Both the position numbers and the translations under genes were made by a program. This document shows positions 44,477 to 53,206 of a DNA stretch of 64,000 nucleotides, in pieces (position 1 is the first letter of the stretch; every line of letters begins with the position of its first letter). The stretch is from G965195345 sp965277625. Lineage in GTDB: Bacteria > Pseudomonadota > Gammaproteobacteria > CAKMZV01. The stretch is taken from assembly GCA_965277625.1 (NCBI GenBank), contig OZ255827.1, forward strand, positions 1,054,001-1,118,000, in the 5' to 3' direction. The notes below the pieces were generated by a model that was not told the DNA's origin, did not search any database, and was given only the letters and a program-made list of their open reading frames with translations.

Positions 44477-45717
44477 TGTTTGGGCTCATTGATTGCAATA
44501 ACTTTTACGCTTCCTGCGAACGTGTTTTCAGACCTGACCTGCGCAATCAGCCTGTGGCGATATTGTCCAACAATGATGGTTGCATCATCGCTCGATCCAA
44601 TGAAGTAAAAGCGCTCGATATTCCAATGGGCGCGCCGCTGTTCAAGTATCAAGCGCGGCTTAAGGAACACAAAGTTCATATTTTCTCGGCGAACTTTGCC
44701 CTATACGGGGACATGAGTCATCGCGTGATGAATGCGATCGGCTCGTTCGTTCCGGCCATTGAGATCTATTCGATAGATGAGGCTTTTGTCGATCTAAATA
44801 GGATGGATGGTGCGCTTCTTAAAAAAACGGCCTATGACATACACAAGTGTGTGCCTAAGTGGACGGGCATTCCAGTCGGCATTGGCATTGGTCCAACAAA
44901 AGTGTTGGCTAAAGTAGCAAATCATTATTCAAAAAAGCTGGGTCGTCCTGTCATTCTTGAGACGCCGTATCAGATTGAAGTTGCTCTGCAAAAGATTGGT
45001 GTTGGTGAGATTTGGGGCATTGGCCGTCAAATGAAAAAACATTTGAACAAACTGGGCATTCAATCGGCTTATGACTTTGCCCACTATGACCCTAAAACCA
45101 TTAAAACGCACTTCAGTGTGGTCATACAGCGCATGCAAAATGAGCTGAATGCACAACCGTGTTTAACCTTAGAGGACATACAGTCCAAAAAAGAAATCTG
45201 TACCTCGCGCTCTTTTGGCAAACGCCTGAATCATTTTGCTGATATTTTTGACGCACTTGCTATATTCACCCAAATTTCTGCTGAAAAACTGCGCGCCCAA
45301 GACAGTCTTTGTGAGCAGATGTGTGTGTTCATACACACCGACCCATTTAATGAGCATAAGGCTCAGTATGCTAAGAACACCATCATTCGTTTTGCGCCAA
45401 CCAATAGCTCAAACACTTTAATCTCCTTGGCTAAGACCGCCTTGCATAGAGTATATCAAGAAGGTTATGAGTTTAAAAAGGCAGGGGTTATTCTGCAGAA
45501 TATCTCTCAAGCCAAAGATCAGCAAAACACACTGTTTGAGACGGCGCACACAACCAATACAGTCATGGAGGCCATTGACGAGATCAACAGCCGCTATGGC
45601 GCACAAACCATCGGCATGGGTCTGTTTGGGGCTCGCAAATCGGCGTGGGGCATGAATCAAAATAATCTATCTCAACGCTACACGACAGCGTTGTCGGACC
45701 TCATCGAGGTTGTTTGA
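44476..45717 (+). CDS. umuC: UmuC, catalytic subunit of DNA polymerase V (Y-family)
   Basis: A 413-residue translesion DNA polymerase. The palm opens with FGLIDCNNFYASCERVF, containing the first metal-binding aspartate and the steric-gate region, followed by NNDGCIIARS. The second catalytic motif is YSIDEAFVDL near residue 100. A helix-hairpin-helix-like thumb (IWGIGRQMKKHLNKLGI) and a little-finger domain follow, as in E. coli UmuC (422 residues). It is translationally coupled to umuD upstream and to the SRAP gene downstream (TGATG overlaps at both ends), so the three form one translesion operon. Confidence 0.96.
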   Translation: MFGLIDCNNFYASCERVFRPDLRNQPVAILSNNDGCIIARSNEVKALDIPMGAPLFKYQARLKEHKVHIFSANFALYGDMSHRVMNAIGSFVPAIEIYSIDEAFVDLNRMDGALLKKTAYDIHKCVPKWTGIPVGIGIGPTKVLAKVANHYSKKLGRPVILETPYQIEVALQKIGVGEIWGIGRQMKKHLNKLGIQSAYDFAHYDPKTIKTHFSVVIQRMQNELNAQPCLTLEDIQSKKEICTSRSFGKRLNHFADIFDALAIFTQISAEKLRAQDSLCEQMCVFIHTDPFNEHKAQYAKNTIIRFAPTNSSNTLISLAKTALHRVYQEGYEFKKAGVILQNISQAKDQQNTLFETAHTTNTVMEAIDEINSRYGAQTIGMGLFGARKSAWGMNQNNLSQRYTTALSDLIEVV

Positions 45718-46325
45718 TGTGCTTTTATGTTGAAATCGGCTACAGTGCCCAACAACTACAAAATCGTTATCAAATAACGAGCGTACCCAACATCCCTGCT
45801 ACGGGCAAATTGAATGCCTATGCCCATCCCCAAATGCTCATGCTTGATAAGCATTATGAACCCATAGTCAGTCACTGGGGATTAATACCGCATTGGTGTA
45901 AAGACCCTGAAAAAGCCAAAGAGCTTCAAAAAATGACGCTCAATGCTCGAGCAGAAACCGCCCACCAAAAGCCCTCATTTAGAGATGCCATCAAAAAGAA
46001 TCGCTGCCTCATACCAGTCAGTGGTTTTTATGAATGGGAGAATACGGGCAAACCGCGCAAACAACCTTGGCAAATCGTTGTTGAAGACAGTACGGTATTC
46101 TCGCTTGCCGGCATCTATGAAACCTGGGTCAATCCAATAGATGAAACAGCTTATACTGGCTTTTCAATACTCACCTGCAGTGCAAACGCGCACATGAGCC
46201 AAATACACACCCGCATGCCCGTGATCATAAACCAAGAAGATGAGCTTCAATGGTTAGAGCAGGGCTCACGCGCACTACTCAAACCTTATGAACCAGATAA
46301 TCTTTTGTTGATGAAGATAGAGTAG
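45717..46325 (+). CDS. SRAP-domain protein (YedK/HMCES-like abasic-site sensor)
   Basis: A 202-residue SOS-response-associated peptidase family protein. SRAP proteins cross-link covalently to abasic sites in single-stranded DNA through Cys2, protecting them during replication. The start must be ATG 45717, which places Cys at position 2 (MCFYVEIGY) once Met is removed; an earlier TTG at 45714 would block it. Further motifs are HWGLIPHW, NARAETAHQKPSF, RCLIPVSGFYEWE (active-site Glu) and HTRMPVI (active-site His). All catalytic residues are present. The gene overlaps the umuC stop (TGATG), coupling an abasic-site protector to polymerase V. SRAP genes are known to associate with SOS genes. Confidence 0.93.
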   Translation: MCFYVEIGYSAQQLQNRYQITSVPNIPATGKLNAYAHPQMLMLDKHYEPIVSHWGLIPHWCKDPEKAKELQKMTLNARAETAHQKPSFRDAIKKNRCLIPVSGFYEWENTGKPRKQPWQIVVEDSTVFSLAGIYETWVNPIDETAYTGFSILTCSANAHMSQIHTRMPVIINQEDELQWLEQGSRALLKPYEPDNLLLMKIE

Positions 46326-46509
46326 GACTCATCAAGCCTCCCCAATATTAATCAGTCGTTTAAATATCCCTTCGGGAAAAACCAAACAAAAAACCAACAT
46401 ACAACCAAAACCTCTTATCCTAAAATACAATCTGAATCACGATGGTTTGGGAAAATCCATATCTGCAAACCACCACTAAAGACTAAGCCAACCTTTTGAG
46501 AAAATCCAA

Positions 46510-48870
46510 ATGAATACAACCACAGAACCTAAAAATAACAAAACAGAGAGAAAAAACATATTCGAGAGAACTGAACCTGCAATTGAACTATGCAAACAAG
46601 TATTCATAAATTTTAAATGGTGGTTGTCTGGTTTGTTGAATGCATGGATTATATATATTCTTTGGTCGTTCTATAGTCAAGACAGCAAACTATGGTTAGA
46701 ACTAATCTTAATAATCGCAACGATCTTCGTTATTGCTAAAATTCTGAGGCGTTTTAGTGGATATAGCGCTATCAAAGAGTGGATTTTAGACAACCGTGAA
46801 CGGTCGTTAATAATATCAGCAATTTTCGGGATTGTTTTGGCGCTGTGGTGGTATGTTGCTCAAGTGTTGTTATTTTCACCACCTATATTTGGAGAAATCT
46901 CTCAATTTAAAAAAGTTATTGGCATAGAAAAAGGCAAATGGTTGGATACAAGTCTCACTACATTACTCCTTGCCTTACCATCATTGTTTGTTTTGTGGAT
47001 ATTCAGAACTCGTGACATTCTTGTGCAGATAGAAAAAAGCCATAACAACACCCTTACAAGCATATTGACCCATGCTATGGACATGATAACAAGTAAGGAT
47101 CTAAAAAAACGCTCAACGGGTCTCATCCAATTAGGACAATTAAAAAAACAGACTGAAAGACAGATTGAAGACTTTGATGATCAAATTGATGGTGTTACTC
47201 GCCATCTTAAACTATCGCCCCTCAATTCAGAAAGCAAACCATTGCCTTTAGAAGAAGAATTAACGAAGGAATGCCAAAGAGCTATACTCATGAAAGCATA
47301 TTTGAGAAGGATAAATTTAAACGATTCAGATTTGAGAGGCGCTGATCTGACAGAGGCAAATTTAACTAAAGCTGCCTTGAGTGGTGCAAACTTAAGAGAA
47401 GCAAGCTTGAGTAAAGCAAACTTGAGTAAAGCAAACTTGAGCGGTGCAATCTTGAGTATGGCAAATTTTAATGGTGCAAATTTGAGCAGTGCAATCTTGA
47501 GTGGCGCAATCTTGAGTAAGGCAAATTTAACTAAAGCTGATTTGAGTGGTGTAACTATGAGTAAAGCAAATTTGAGCGATGCAACCTTGATTGAAGCAAA
47601 TTTGAGTGAAGCAAATTTGAGTAAAGCAAATTTAAGCGATGCAATCTTGATTGAAGCAAATTTTAGTGAAGCAAATTTGAGCGATGTAGTATTGAGAGGA
47701 GCTCATCTGATAAAGGCAAATTTAACTAAAGCTGTTTTGAGTGGTGTAAATTTGAGTGAGGCCGATTTAGGAGAATTTAATTTTAGTGGTGCAAACTTGA
47801 GCAAGGCAGATTTAACTAAAACTGATTTGAGTGGTGTAATTATGAGTGGCGCAAACTTGAGTGAAGCAAATTTGAGTGAAGCAAACTTGAGTGGAGCAAA
47901 CTTGGGTGAAGCAATCTTGAGCGATGCAGATCTGAATAGAGCTGATCTGACAAAGGTAAATTTAACTAAAGCTATTTTGAATGGTGTAAATTTGAGCGAG
48001 ATAGATTTAAGAGAATTTAACTTTAGTGGTGTAAATTTGAGCGGTTCATCCTTAATCGACACAAACTTAAGTGGCGTAAATTTAAATGGTACAAATTTAG
48101 AAGGGGCTAATTTGAGCAAATCAAACTTAAGAAAGGCAGATTTAACAAATGCAGATTTAACAAATGCAGATTTAAGGGGTTCAAAATTAAAGGATACAAA
48201 TTTGAGTGATGCAAATTTGAGTGGCGCAAATTTGAGTAAAATGAATTTGAAAAATGTAAATCTAAGTGATACGAATTTGAGTGGTGCAAATTTGAGTGAG
48301 GCGGATTTGGAAAATGTAAATCTAAGTAATACAAATTTGAGTAATGCAATTTTGAGGGATACATATTTGATAGACACAAAGTTTAGAAATATAGATTTAA
48401 ATAATGCAGTTTTGAGCGGAGCAGATTTGACTAATGCAGTATTAACTAATTCAGAATTTGCAGATGCAGATTTGAGAGGGGCAGTACTAGCTAATTCAAA
48501 ATTTAAAAACTCAAAATTGAACGGAGCAGACTTGACTAATGCGGACTTGAATGAAGCAAAATTAAATGATGTGGATTTAACAGATGCAGATTTGAGCAGT
48601 ACAGATTTAACACAAGCAGATTTGACAAATGCAAAATTGGTAGGTGCAGATTTATCAGACGCAAATTTAGAGGGAGCAAATTTGACAGGAGCAGATTTGA
48701 CAGGAGCAGATTTGACAGGAGCAGATTTGACAGGAGCAGATTTGACAGGTGCAACTTTAACTTGCGCAAAATACATCGTTGAAACCGAATTCCCAGTAGA
48801 TTTTGATTACAAAGCTGCGGGTATGATTTGGGTTGGCGACTCAGATGAAGATGATGAGCAATTTGATTAA
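46510..48870 (+). CDS. Membrane-anchored pentapeptide-repeat protein, very long (first of three paralogues)
   Basis: A 786-residue protein. Four hydrophobic segments (about 36-56, 61-80, 98-121, 148-166) end in LPSLFVLWIFRTRD. A charged, helical linker (about 170-235) contains LTHAMDMITSKDLKKR and IQLGQLKKQT. CQRAILMKAYLRRINL then leads into about 97 pentapeptide repeats (A[DN]LxX, residues 266-757), which should form a right-handed quadrilateral beta-helix roughly 24 coils long. The C-terminal cap is about 30 residues, acidic and contains TEFPVDFD. Two downstream genes share this layout with about 43 and 13 repeats. Pentapeptide-repeat proteins include DNA-mimicking gyrase protectors, but most have no known function and the membrane anchor argues against that role here. 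No catalytic motif is visible. Confidence 0.85.
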   Translation: MNTTTEPKNNKTERKNIFERTEPAIELCKQVFINFKWWLSGLLNAWIIYILWSFYSQDSKLWLELILIIATIFVIAKILRRFSGYSAIKEWILDNRERSLIISAIFGIVLALWWYVAQVLLFSPPIFGEISQFKKVIGIEKGKWLDTSLTTLLLALPSLFVLWIFRTRDILVQIEKSHNNTLTSILTHAMDMITSKDLKKRSTGLIQLGQLKKQTERQIEDFDDQIDGVTRHLKLSPLNSESKPLPLEEELTKECQRAILMKAYLRRINLNDSDLRGADLTEANLTKAALSGANLREASLSKANLSKANLSGAILSMANFNGANLSSAILSGAILSKANLTKADLSGVTMSKANLSDATLIEANLSEANLSKANLSDAILIEANFSEANLSDVVLRGAHLIKANLTKAVLSGVNLSEADLGEFNFSGANLSKADLTKTDLSGVIMSGANLSEANLSEANLSGANLGEAILSDADLNRADLTKVNLTKAILNGVNLSEIDLREFNFSGVNLSGSSLIDTNLSGVNLNGTNLEGANLSKSNLRKADLTNADLTNADLRGSKLKDTNLSDANLSGANLSKMNLKNVNLSDTNLSGANLSEADLENVNLSNTNLSNAILRDTYLIDTKFRNIDLNNAVLSGADLTNAVLTNSEFADADLRGAVLANSKFKNSKLNGADLTNADLNEAKLNDVDLTDADLSSTDLTQADLTNAKLVGADLSDANLEGANLTGADLTGADLTGADLTGADLTGATLTCAKYIVETEFPVDFDYKAAGMIWVGDSDEDDEQFD
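48681..48755 (+). repeat. 15-bp microsatellite-like tandem repeat inside the pentapeptide region
   Basis: The unit TTTGACAGGAGCAGA is repeated exactly four times (48681-48740) with a fifth, altered copy (48741-48755). It encodes identical LTGAD pentapeptides. Slippage would add or remove whole coils without breaking the frame. Confidence 0.9.
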
Positions 48871-49025
48871 TAGCGCATTTTGCAATGATCATTGTCACTA
48901 AAAATATTTAAAGTGTCGTAATGTCTATTTTCTATCCATGTAGTTACCAACACTTTTACACATATATTTTGTAAAAAATCTTTCAATTCTTAATAATTTG
49001 AAACCAGCCTATGGAGCAAAAACGA

Positions 49026-50417
49026 ATGAATACAACAACAGAACCAGAGAATAACAAGACAGAGAAAAGTAATATCATCAAACAGTTGCTACTGAAATAT
49101 CGATTATGGTCGTTGATAAATTTTCTGCTCAATCCCAAACAATGGTTGATTGATAATCGAGTGTGGGCGTTGGTCATTTTTGCTGGTTTAGGAGTATGTT
49201 TGGCACTTTGGTGGTATGTTGATAAAGCATGGTTACCTTCACCACCTATACTTGGAGAAATCGCTTACTTTAAAACAGCTATGGGCATAGAAATTGATAG
49301 TCGGTTAAATTCCAACCTAACGACATTACTCCTTGCCTTACCTACACTGTTTGTCTTGTGGCTGTTTAGAACACACGACACACGTGAGCAGATGGAAAAA
49401 ACCGAGATGCAGATTAATATTACTCAGTATAACGCTCATAAAAGCGACCTAACCCTCGGTTTGGACATGATATCAAGTAAGGATTTTAAAAGGCGTTGTG
49501 CTGGACTTATAAAATTAGGTCAATTAAAGACTGAAACAACAAAATTTGATGATCAGATTGATGGTGCAACCCGTAATCTCATCCTACCTGCTCACGATCC
49601 TCAAGTAAAGGTTTTAGGTCCAAACAATGACACTAGTCATAGGGCATGTTACCAAAGGGCATTACTCATGAATGCGTGTTTGAACCGGATGGATTTAAGC
49701 GGTGCAGATTTGAGTGGAGCAGATTTAAGAGGTGTAAATTTGAGTGATGCAAATTTGAGGGATGCAGATTTGAGTGGTGTATATTTGAGAGATGCAGTTT
49801 TGAGCGGTGCAGATTTGAGTGATGCAAATTTGAGTGGTGCAATTTTGAATGATGCAGATTTGGCAAGTGTACAATTGAGCCGTGCGAAATTGACAGGCGT
49901 ACAATTTTGGAATACAGATTTGACAAATGCAGTTCTGGCTAAAGCAGATTTGACTAAGTCACTTTTGACAAGTGTAAAACTGAGAGATGCAGATTTGAGT
50001 GATATAAATTTGAGTGATTCAGATCTGACAAATGCAGATTTGAGCAGTGCAAATTTGTGGGATGCAAATTTGAGAGGTGCAAGGTTGATAAATGCAAAAC
50101 TGACGAATGCGAAACTATGTAGTGCAAATTTGACAAATACAGTTTTGATGAAAGCAGATTTGACGGGTGCAGATTTGACGGGTGCAAATTTGAGCAGTGC
50201 AAATTTGTGGGATGCAAATTTGAGAGGTGCAGAATTGTGGAATGCAAATTTGATAGATGTAGATTTGACAAATGCAGATTTGGCAAATGCAGAATTGAGA
50301 GGTACATTTTTGACAAATGCAACTTTAACTGGCGCAATATACAACGATAAAACCAACTTTCCCAGAAATTTTGATTCCAAAACCAAAAGAATGGTCCAGC
50401 TTGACGATCTGACTTGA
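49026..50417 (+). CDS. Membrane-anchored pentapeptide-repeat protein (second paralogue)
   Basis: A 463-residue paralogue of the upstream gene. I chose ATG 49026 because it restores the shared N-terminus MNTTTEP..NNKTE and lies 9 nt after GGAG; the earlier ATG at 49011 overlaps that ribosome site. Only two hydrophobic segments are present (about 47-66 and 98-114), matching the last two of the first paralogue, again ending LPTLFVLWLFRTHDTREQ. The linker LTLGLDMISSKDFKRRCAG and IKLGQLK is conserved, then CYQRALLMNACLNRMDLSGAD leads into about 43 pentapeptide repeats (about residues 222-438). The C-terminal cap contains TNFPRNFD. It follows the first gene by 155 nt. Function unknown. Confidence 0.85.
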   Translation: MNTTTEPENNKTEKSNIIKQLLLKYRLWSLINFLLNPKQWLIDNRVWALVIFAGLGVCLALWWYVDKAWLPSPPILGEIAYFKTAMGIEIDSRLNSNLTTLLLALPTLFVLWLFRTHDTREQMEKTEMQINITQYNAHKSDLTLGLDMISSKDFKRRCAGLIKLGQLKTETTKFDDQIDGATRNLILPAHDPQVKVLGPNNDTSHRACYQRALLMNACLNRMDLSGADLSGADLRGVNLSDANLRDADLSGVYLRDAVLSGADLSDANLSGAILNDADLASVQLSRAKLTGVQFWNTDLTNAVLAKADLTKSLLTSVKLRDADLSDINLSDSDLTNADLSSANLWDANLRGARLINAKLTNAKLCSANLTNTVLMKADLTGADLTGANLSSANLWDANLRGAELWNANLIDVDLTNADLANAELRGTFLTNATLTGAIYNDKTNFPRNFDSKTKRMVQLDDLT

Positions 50418-50730
50418 TATAAATTGAGGACGTGTTTCATGTGTCAAAGGGGCGCGTACCACATAGGTGAAATCAATTTGATGTGGACACACTCCAATCT
50501 ACTGGTCAGCTCGCTTGTCAACGAGGGAGAATACCTCAAAAAAATCGACGGATATCGGCATAAAGAGAACAAAGATGCACCTTGTTTAATGTGTGCTCGA
50601 TCGCAAATATAAAAATTGCTGTAAAAACAAAAATTTTAATTTATAAATCTTAATGAGAGTCATTGAGATAAATTCATGGCAAAAAAACGAGGAATGACAA
50701 TGCCACCAAAACTAATTGGAGTATATTTGA
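50418..50730. other. Spacer between second and third pentapeptide-repeat genes
   Basis: A 313-nt AT-rich spacer. A short open frame (ATG 50439 to 50612, 57 codons, ends CLMCARSQI) is present but has no ribosome site, no recognisable relative and no conserved context, so I do not call it a gene. The first 40 nt (AAATTGAGG..GTGTTTCATGTGT) resemble those just after the third paralogue near 51880, consistent with duplication of a longer segment including the 3' flank. Confidence 0.4.
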
Positions 50731-51882
50731 ATGAACACATCTATGACATCAAAGTTATCTAACTTAATAAAAAGACAATTCACTTACTTAAAACAAAAAA
50801 GCATTGCTTTCTGGCAATGGCCATCCAAAACTCAAGGGTCATTGACACTTGGTTTTTGGTTCCTATTATTAGTGCTATTATTTTATGTTTGGGATGGTTT
50901 TAATGGGGGATGCTCCCCTTGGTTAAGTTCAAATTTATATTTAATATTCGGTGGCATATATACATTCATTTTTATTCTTTGGCTTTTAATTGAAATTGGT
51001 GAGTTTAAATTTAATGTGTATATTAGACGTGTGGTAGCAAAGCGTACGATACTGTTGATGCTTACAGCATATTTTGGTTTTGCATTGGCAATTTGGTGGC
51101 ATATTGGGGGAGGGTGCGTTCCGTTAGATTTTGTTAACAAGCCAACTCAATTAAGTGAAATGTTGGGTATTTCTGATGCGACCAAAGGTCAATGGTTGAA
51201 TTCAAGTTTATCAACACTTTTTCTTACTTTACCAACATTACTTGCTTTGTGGGTTTTCAGGACACACGACACCCGTGAACAAATAGAAAAAACCAAGGAG
51301 CAGATAGAAATAACTAAGGAGCAGATTGAAAAAACTCGAATCAACACGTTGACAAGTCAGTTAACCCATGGTTTGGATATGATAACAAGTAATGAATTTA
51401 GAAGGCGTTATGCTGGTTTCATCCAATTAGGACAATTAAAAAAACAGACCGACAACTTTAATGCTCAAATTGATTTTGCTACTCGCTATATTGATCTAAG
51501 AGCAGTTGATTTAGATGGGAAACCAGCATCTGAGGAGCAGATATTAGTATCGCTTGATTGCCAAAGAGCTTTACTCATGAAAGCGCCATTGAAAGGGATG
51601 GATTTAAGCGGTGCAAAGTTAAGAGGTGCGAATTTAAAGTTTGCAGATTTGGCAGGCGCAGATCTGACAGATGCAGATTTGGCAATTGCAGATTTGACAA
51701 GTGCAGATTTGACAAATACAGATTTGACCTATGCAAATTTGATAGGTGCGGATTTGAGTGATGCAAATTGGAAAGGGGCAATTTTCAATCACGCAATATA
51801 CAGTGAAGATACAAAATTCCCCAAAGGCTTTAATCCAGAAGCTGAAGGTGCGATATTATTTGATGATTTAGACGTGTTGTAA
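50731..51882 (+). CDS. Membrane-anchored pentapeptide-repeat protein, short (third paralogue)
   Basis: A 383-residue paralogue with four hydrophobic segments (about 38-54, 68-88, 106-124, 158-175), the last being STLFLTLPTLLALWVF. The conserved FRTHDTREQIEKT is followed by a clear heptad repeat (EQIEKTK, EQIEITK, EQIEKTR), suggesting a coiled coil and oligomerisation. The shared LTHGLDMITS..FRRRYAGF and IQLGQLKKQT come next. Only about 13 pentapeptide repeats follow (about 289-354), then the conserved cap (YSEDTKFPKGFNPEAEGA). It is in tandem with its two longer relatives on the same strand. The constant membrane and linker parts, against a 13 to 97 range in repeat number, suggest the anchor and linker carry the common function. 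Unknown role. Confidence 0.85.
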   Translation: MNTSMTSKLSNLIKRQFTYLKQKSIAFWQWPSKTQGSLTLGFWFLLLVLLFYVWDGFNGGCSPWLSSNLYLIFGGIYTFIFILWLLIEIGEFKFNVYIRRVVAKRTILLMLTAYFGFALAIWWHIGGGCVPLDFVNKPTQLSEMLGISDATKGQWLNSSLSTLFLTLPTLLALWVFRTHDTREQIEKTKEQIEITKEQIEKTRINTLTSQLTHGLDMITSNEFRRRYAGFIQLGQLKKQTDNFNAQIDFATRYIDLRAVDLDGKPASEEQILVSLDCQRALLMKAPLKGMDLSGAKLRGANLKFADLAGADLTDADLAIADLTSADLTNTDLTYANLIGADLSDANWKGAIFNHAIYSEDTKFPKGFNPEAEGAILFDDLDVL

Positions 51883-52023
51883 ATTGAGGTGGGTACTTTA
51901 AGTGTGTAGGACATCTGAGAGTTGGGGAATATTTGATTAGTTTGGGGTATGTTCCATGTTGTTAACAAGCAGTGGTTTAAATGGGCTGAGCTGTTGGTTT
52001 TGTATGGGTCTTGGGTGGTTTGT

Positions 52024-52052
52024 TTGAGTATTCATTCAAAGTGAATTACAAT
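52024..52052 (+). promoter_or_regulatory. Putative promoter of the formaldehyde detoxification operon
   Basis: TTGAGT (52024-52029), a 17-nt spacer, and TACAAT (52047-52052) make a good sigma-70 match 43 nt before the start codon. The spacer itself is an inverted repeat, ATTCA...TGAAT (52030-52046), a possible operator. No frmR-like regulator gene is nearby. Confidence 0.6.
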
Positions 52053-52094
52053 GCTGTCTATTACCAAATTAATGTTTTATTAAAGGAGACGATT

Positions 52095-53204
52095 ATGAAA
52101 ACACGTGCAGCGGTTGCTTGGGAGGCAAAGAAGCCTTTAGAAATTGAGGAAATTGACATTGAGGGTCCCAAGAAGGGAGAGGTTTTATTGAAGGTTGTGG
52201 CAACAGGTGTTTGTCATACCGATGCTTTCACTTTGTCGGGTACTGATCCTGAGGCGTCTTTTCCATGTGTCTTGGGGCATGAAGGTGGCTGTGTGGTGGT
52301 TGAATGCGGTGAGGGTGTGACTTCGGTTAAGCCTGGTGATCATGTGATTCCGCTTTATATTCCTGAGTGCGGTACTTGTGCTTTCTGTCAGTCAGATAAA
52401 ACCAATTTGTGTCAGTCGATTGCGAGCACGGTGTGGACGGGCTATATGCCTGATGGCACGCGTCGTTTTTCTAAGAATGGCAAGCCTATTTTCCATTACA
52501 TGGGCACTTCAACGTTTTCTGAATACACGGTTGTTCCTGAGATTGCTTTGGCCAAAATCAATAAGCAAGCACCTTTGGAGAAGGTTTGTTTGTTGGGTTG
52601 TGGTATTACCACGGGCATTGGTGCGGTTTTGAATACGGCAAAGGTAACGGCCGGTTCAACGGTGGCGGTTTTTGGTCTTGGTGGCATTGGTTTGAGTGTG
52701 GTTCAAGGTGCGGTGATGGCTAAAGCGTCTCGCATTATTGCGGTGGACACCAATCCTGAGAAATTTGAGATGGCACGCGCTTTGGGTGCAACCGATTGCA
52801 TCAATCCTTTGGATCACAGTGTGCCTATTCAGGAGGTCATTGTTGAGTTGACTAATGGGGGTGCGGATTATTCTTTTGAGTGTATTGGTAATGTTAATGT
52901 GATGCGTGCAGCGTTGGAATGTACCCACATGGGTTGGGGCGTTTCTACGGTCATCGGTGTGGCAGGGGAAGGTCAGGAGATCAGCACTCGGCCATTTCAG
53001 TTGGTGACTGGTCGGACTTGGAAGGGGACGGCTTTTGGTGGCGTTAAAGGTCGCACGCAGTTGCCTGGTTATGTCGATAAGTATATGGAAGGCGAGATTC
53101 AAATTGATCCAATGGTGACGCACGAGATGCCTTTGGAGGACATCAATCGAGCCTTTGATTTGATGCACGAAGGCAAAAGCATTCGTTCTGTGATCATTTT
53201 TTAA
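52095..53204 (+). CDS. frmA: S-(hydroxymethyl)glutathione dehydrogenase (class III alcohol dehydrogenase)
   Basis: A 369-residue zinc enzyme that oxidises S-hydroxymethylglutathione, formed from formaldehyde and glutathione, to S-formylglutathione with NAD. The catalytic zinc ligands lie in GVCHTDAFT and GHEGGCVV. The structural zinc site is the four-cysteine lobe CGTCAFCQSDKTNLC. The NAD-binding glycine motif is FGLGGIGLSV. AAAGGAG 8 nt upstream sets ATG 52095 as the start; a longer frame from 52011 has no family support. The length equals that of typical FrmA/AdhC. It forms an operon with the hydrolase gene 2 nt downstream, which completes the pathway to formate. Confidence 0.96.
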   Translation: MKTRAAVAWEAKKPLEIEEIDIEGPKKGEVLLKVVATGVCHTDAFTLSGTDPEASFPCVLGHEGGCVVVECGEGVTSVKPGDHVIPLYIPECGTCAFCQSDKTNLCQSIASTVWTGYMPDGTRRFSKNGKPIFHYMGTSTFSEYTVVPEIALAKINKQAPLEKVCLLGCGITTGIGAVLNTAKVTAGSTVAVFGLGGIGLSVVQGAVMAKASRIIAVDTNPEKFEMARALGATDCINPLDHSVPIQEVIVELTNGGADYSFECIGNVNVMRAALECTHMGWGVSTVIGVAGEGQEISTRPFQLVTGRTWKGTAFGGVKGRTQLPGYVDKYMEGEIQIDPMVTHEMPLEDINRAFDLMHEGKSIRSVIIF

Positions 53205-53206
53205 CG

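Noticed and set aside
42008..46509. Search for an integrase, transposase or att duplication beside tRNA-Ser
   Set aside because: None found, so no mobile element is annotated.
47703..48776. Long - strand open frame antisense to the pentapeptide-repeat gene (and 49649-50440)
   Set aside because: The 15-bp coding periodicity removes stops on the other strand. The translations are Lys/Phe/Ser repeats with no start context.
50439..50612. 57-codon open frame between pentapeptide-repeat genes
   Set aside because: No ribosome site, no recognisable family, and it sits in a spacer that appears to derive partly from duplication.
52011..52094. Upstream extension of frmA
   Set aside because: The added residues have no family support, and AAAGGAG directly precedes ATG 52095.
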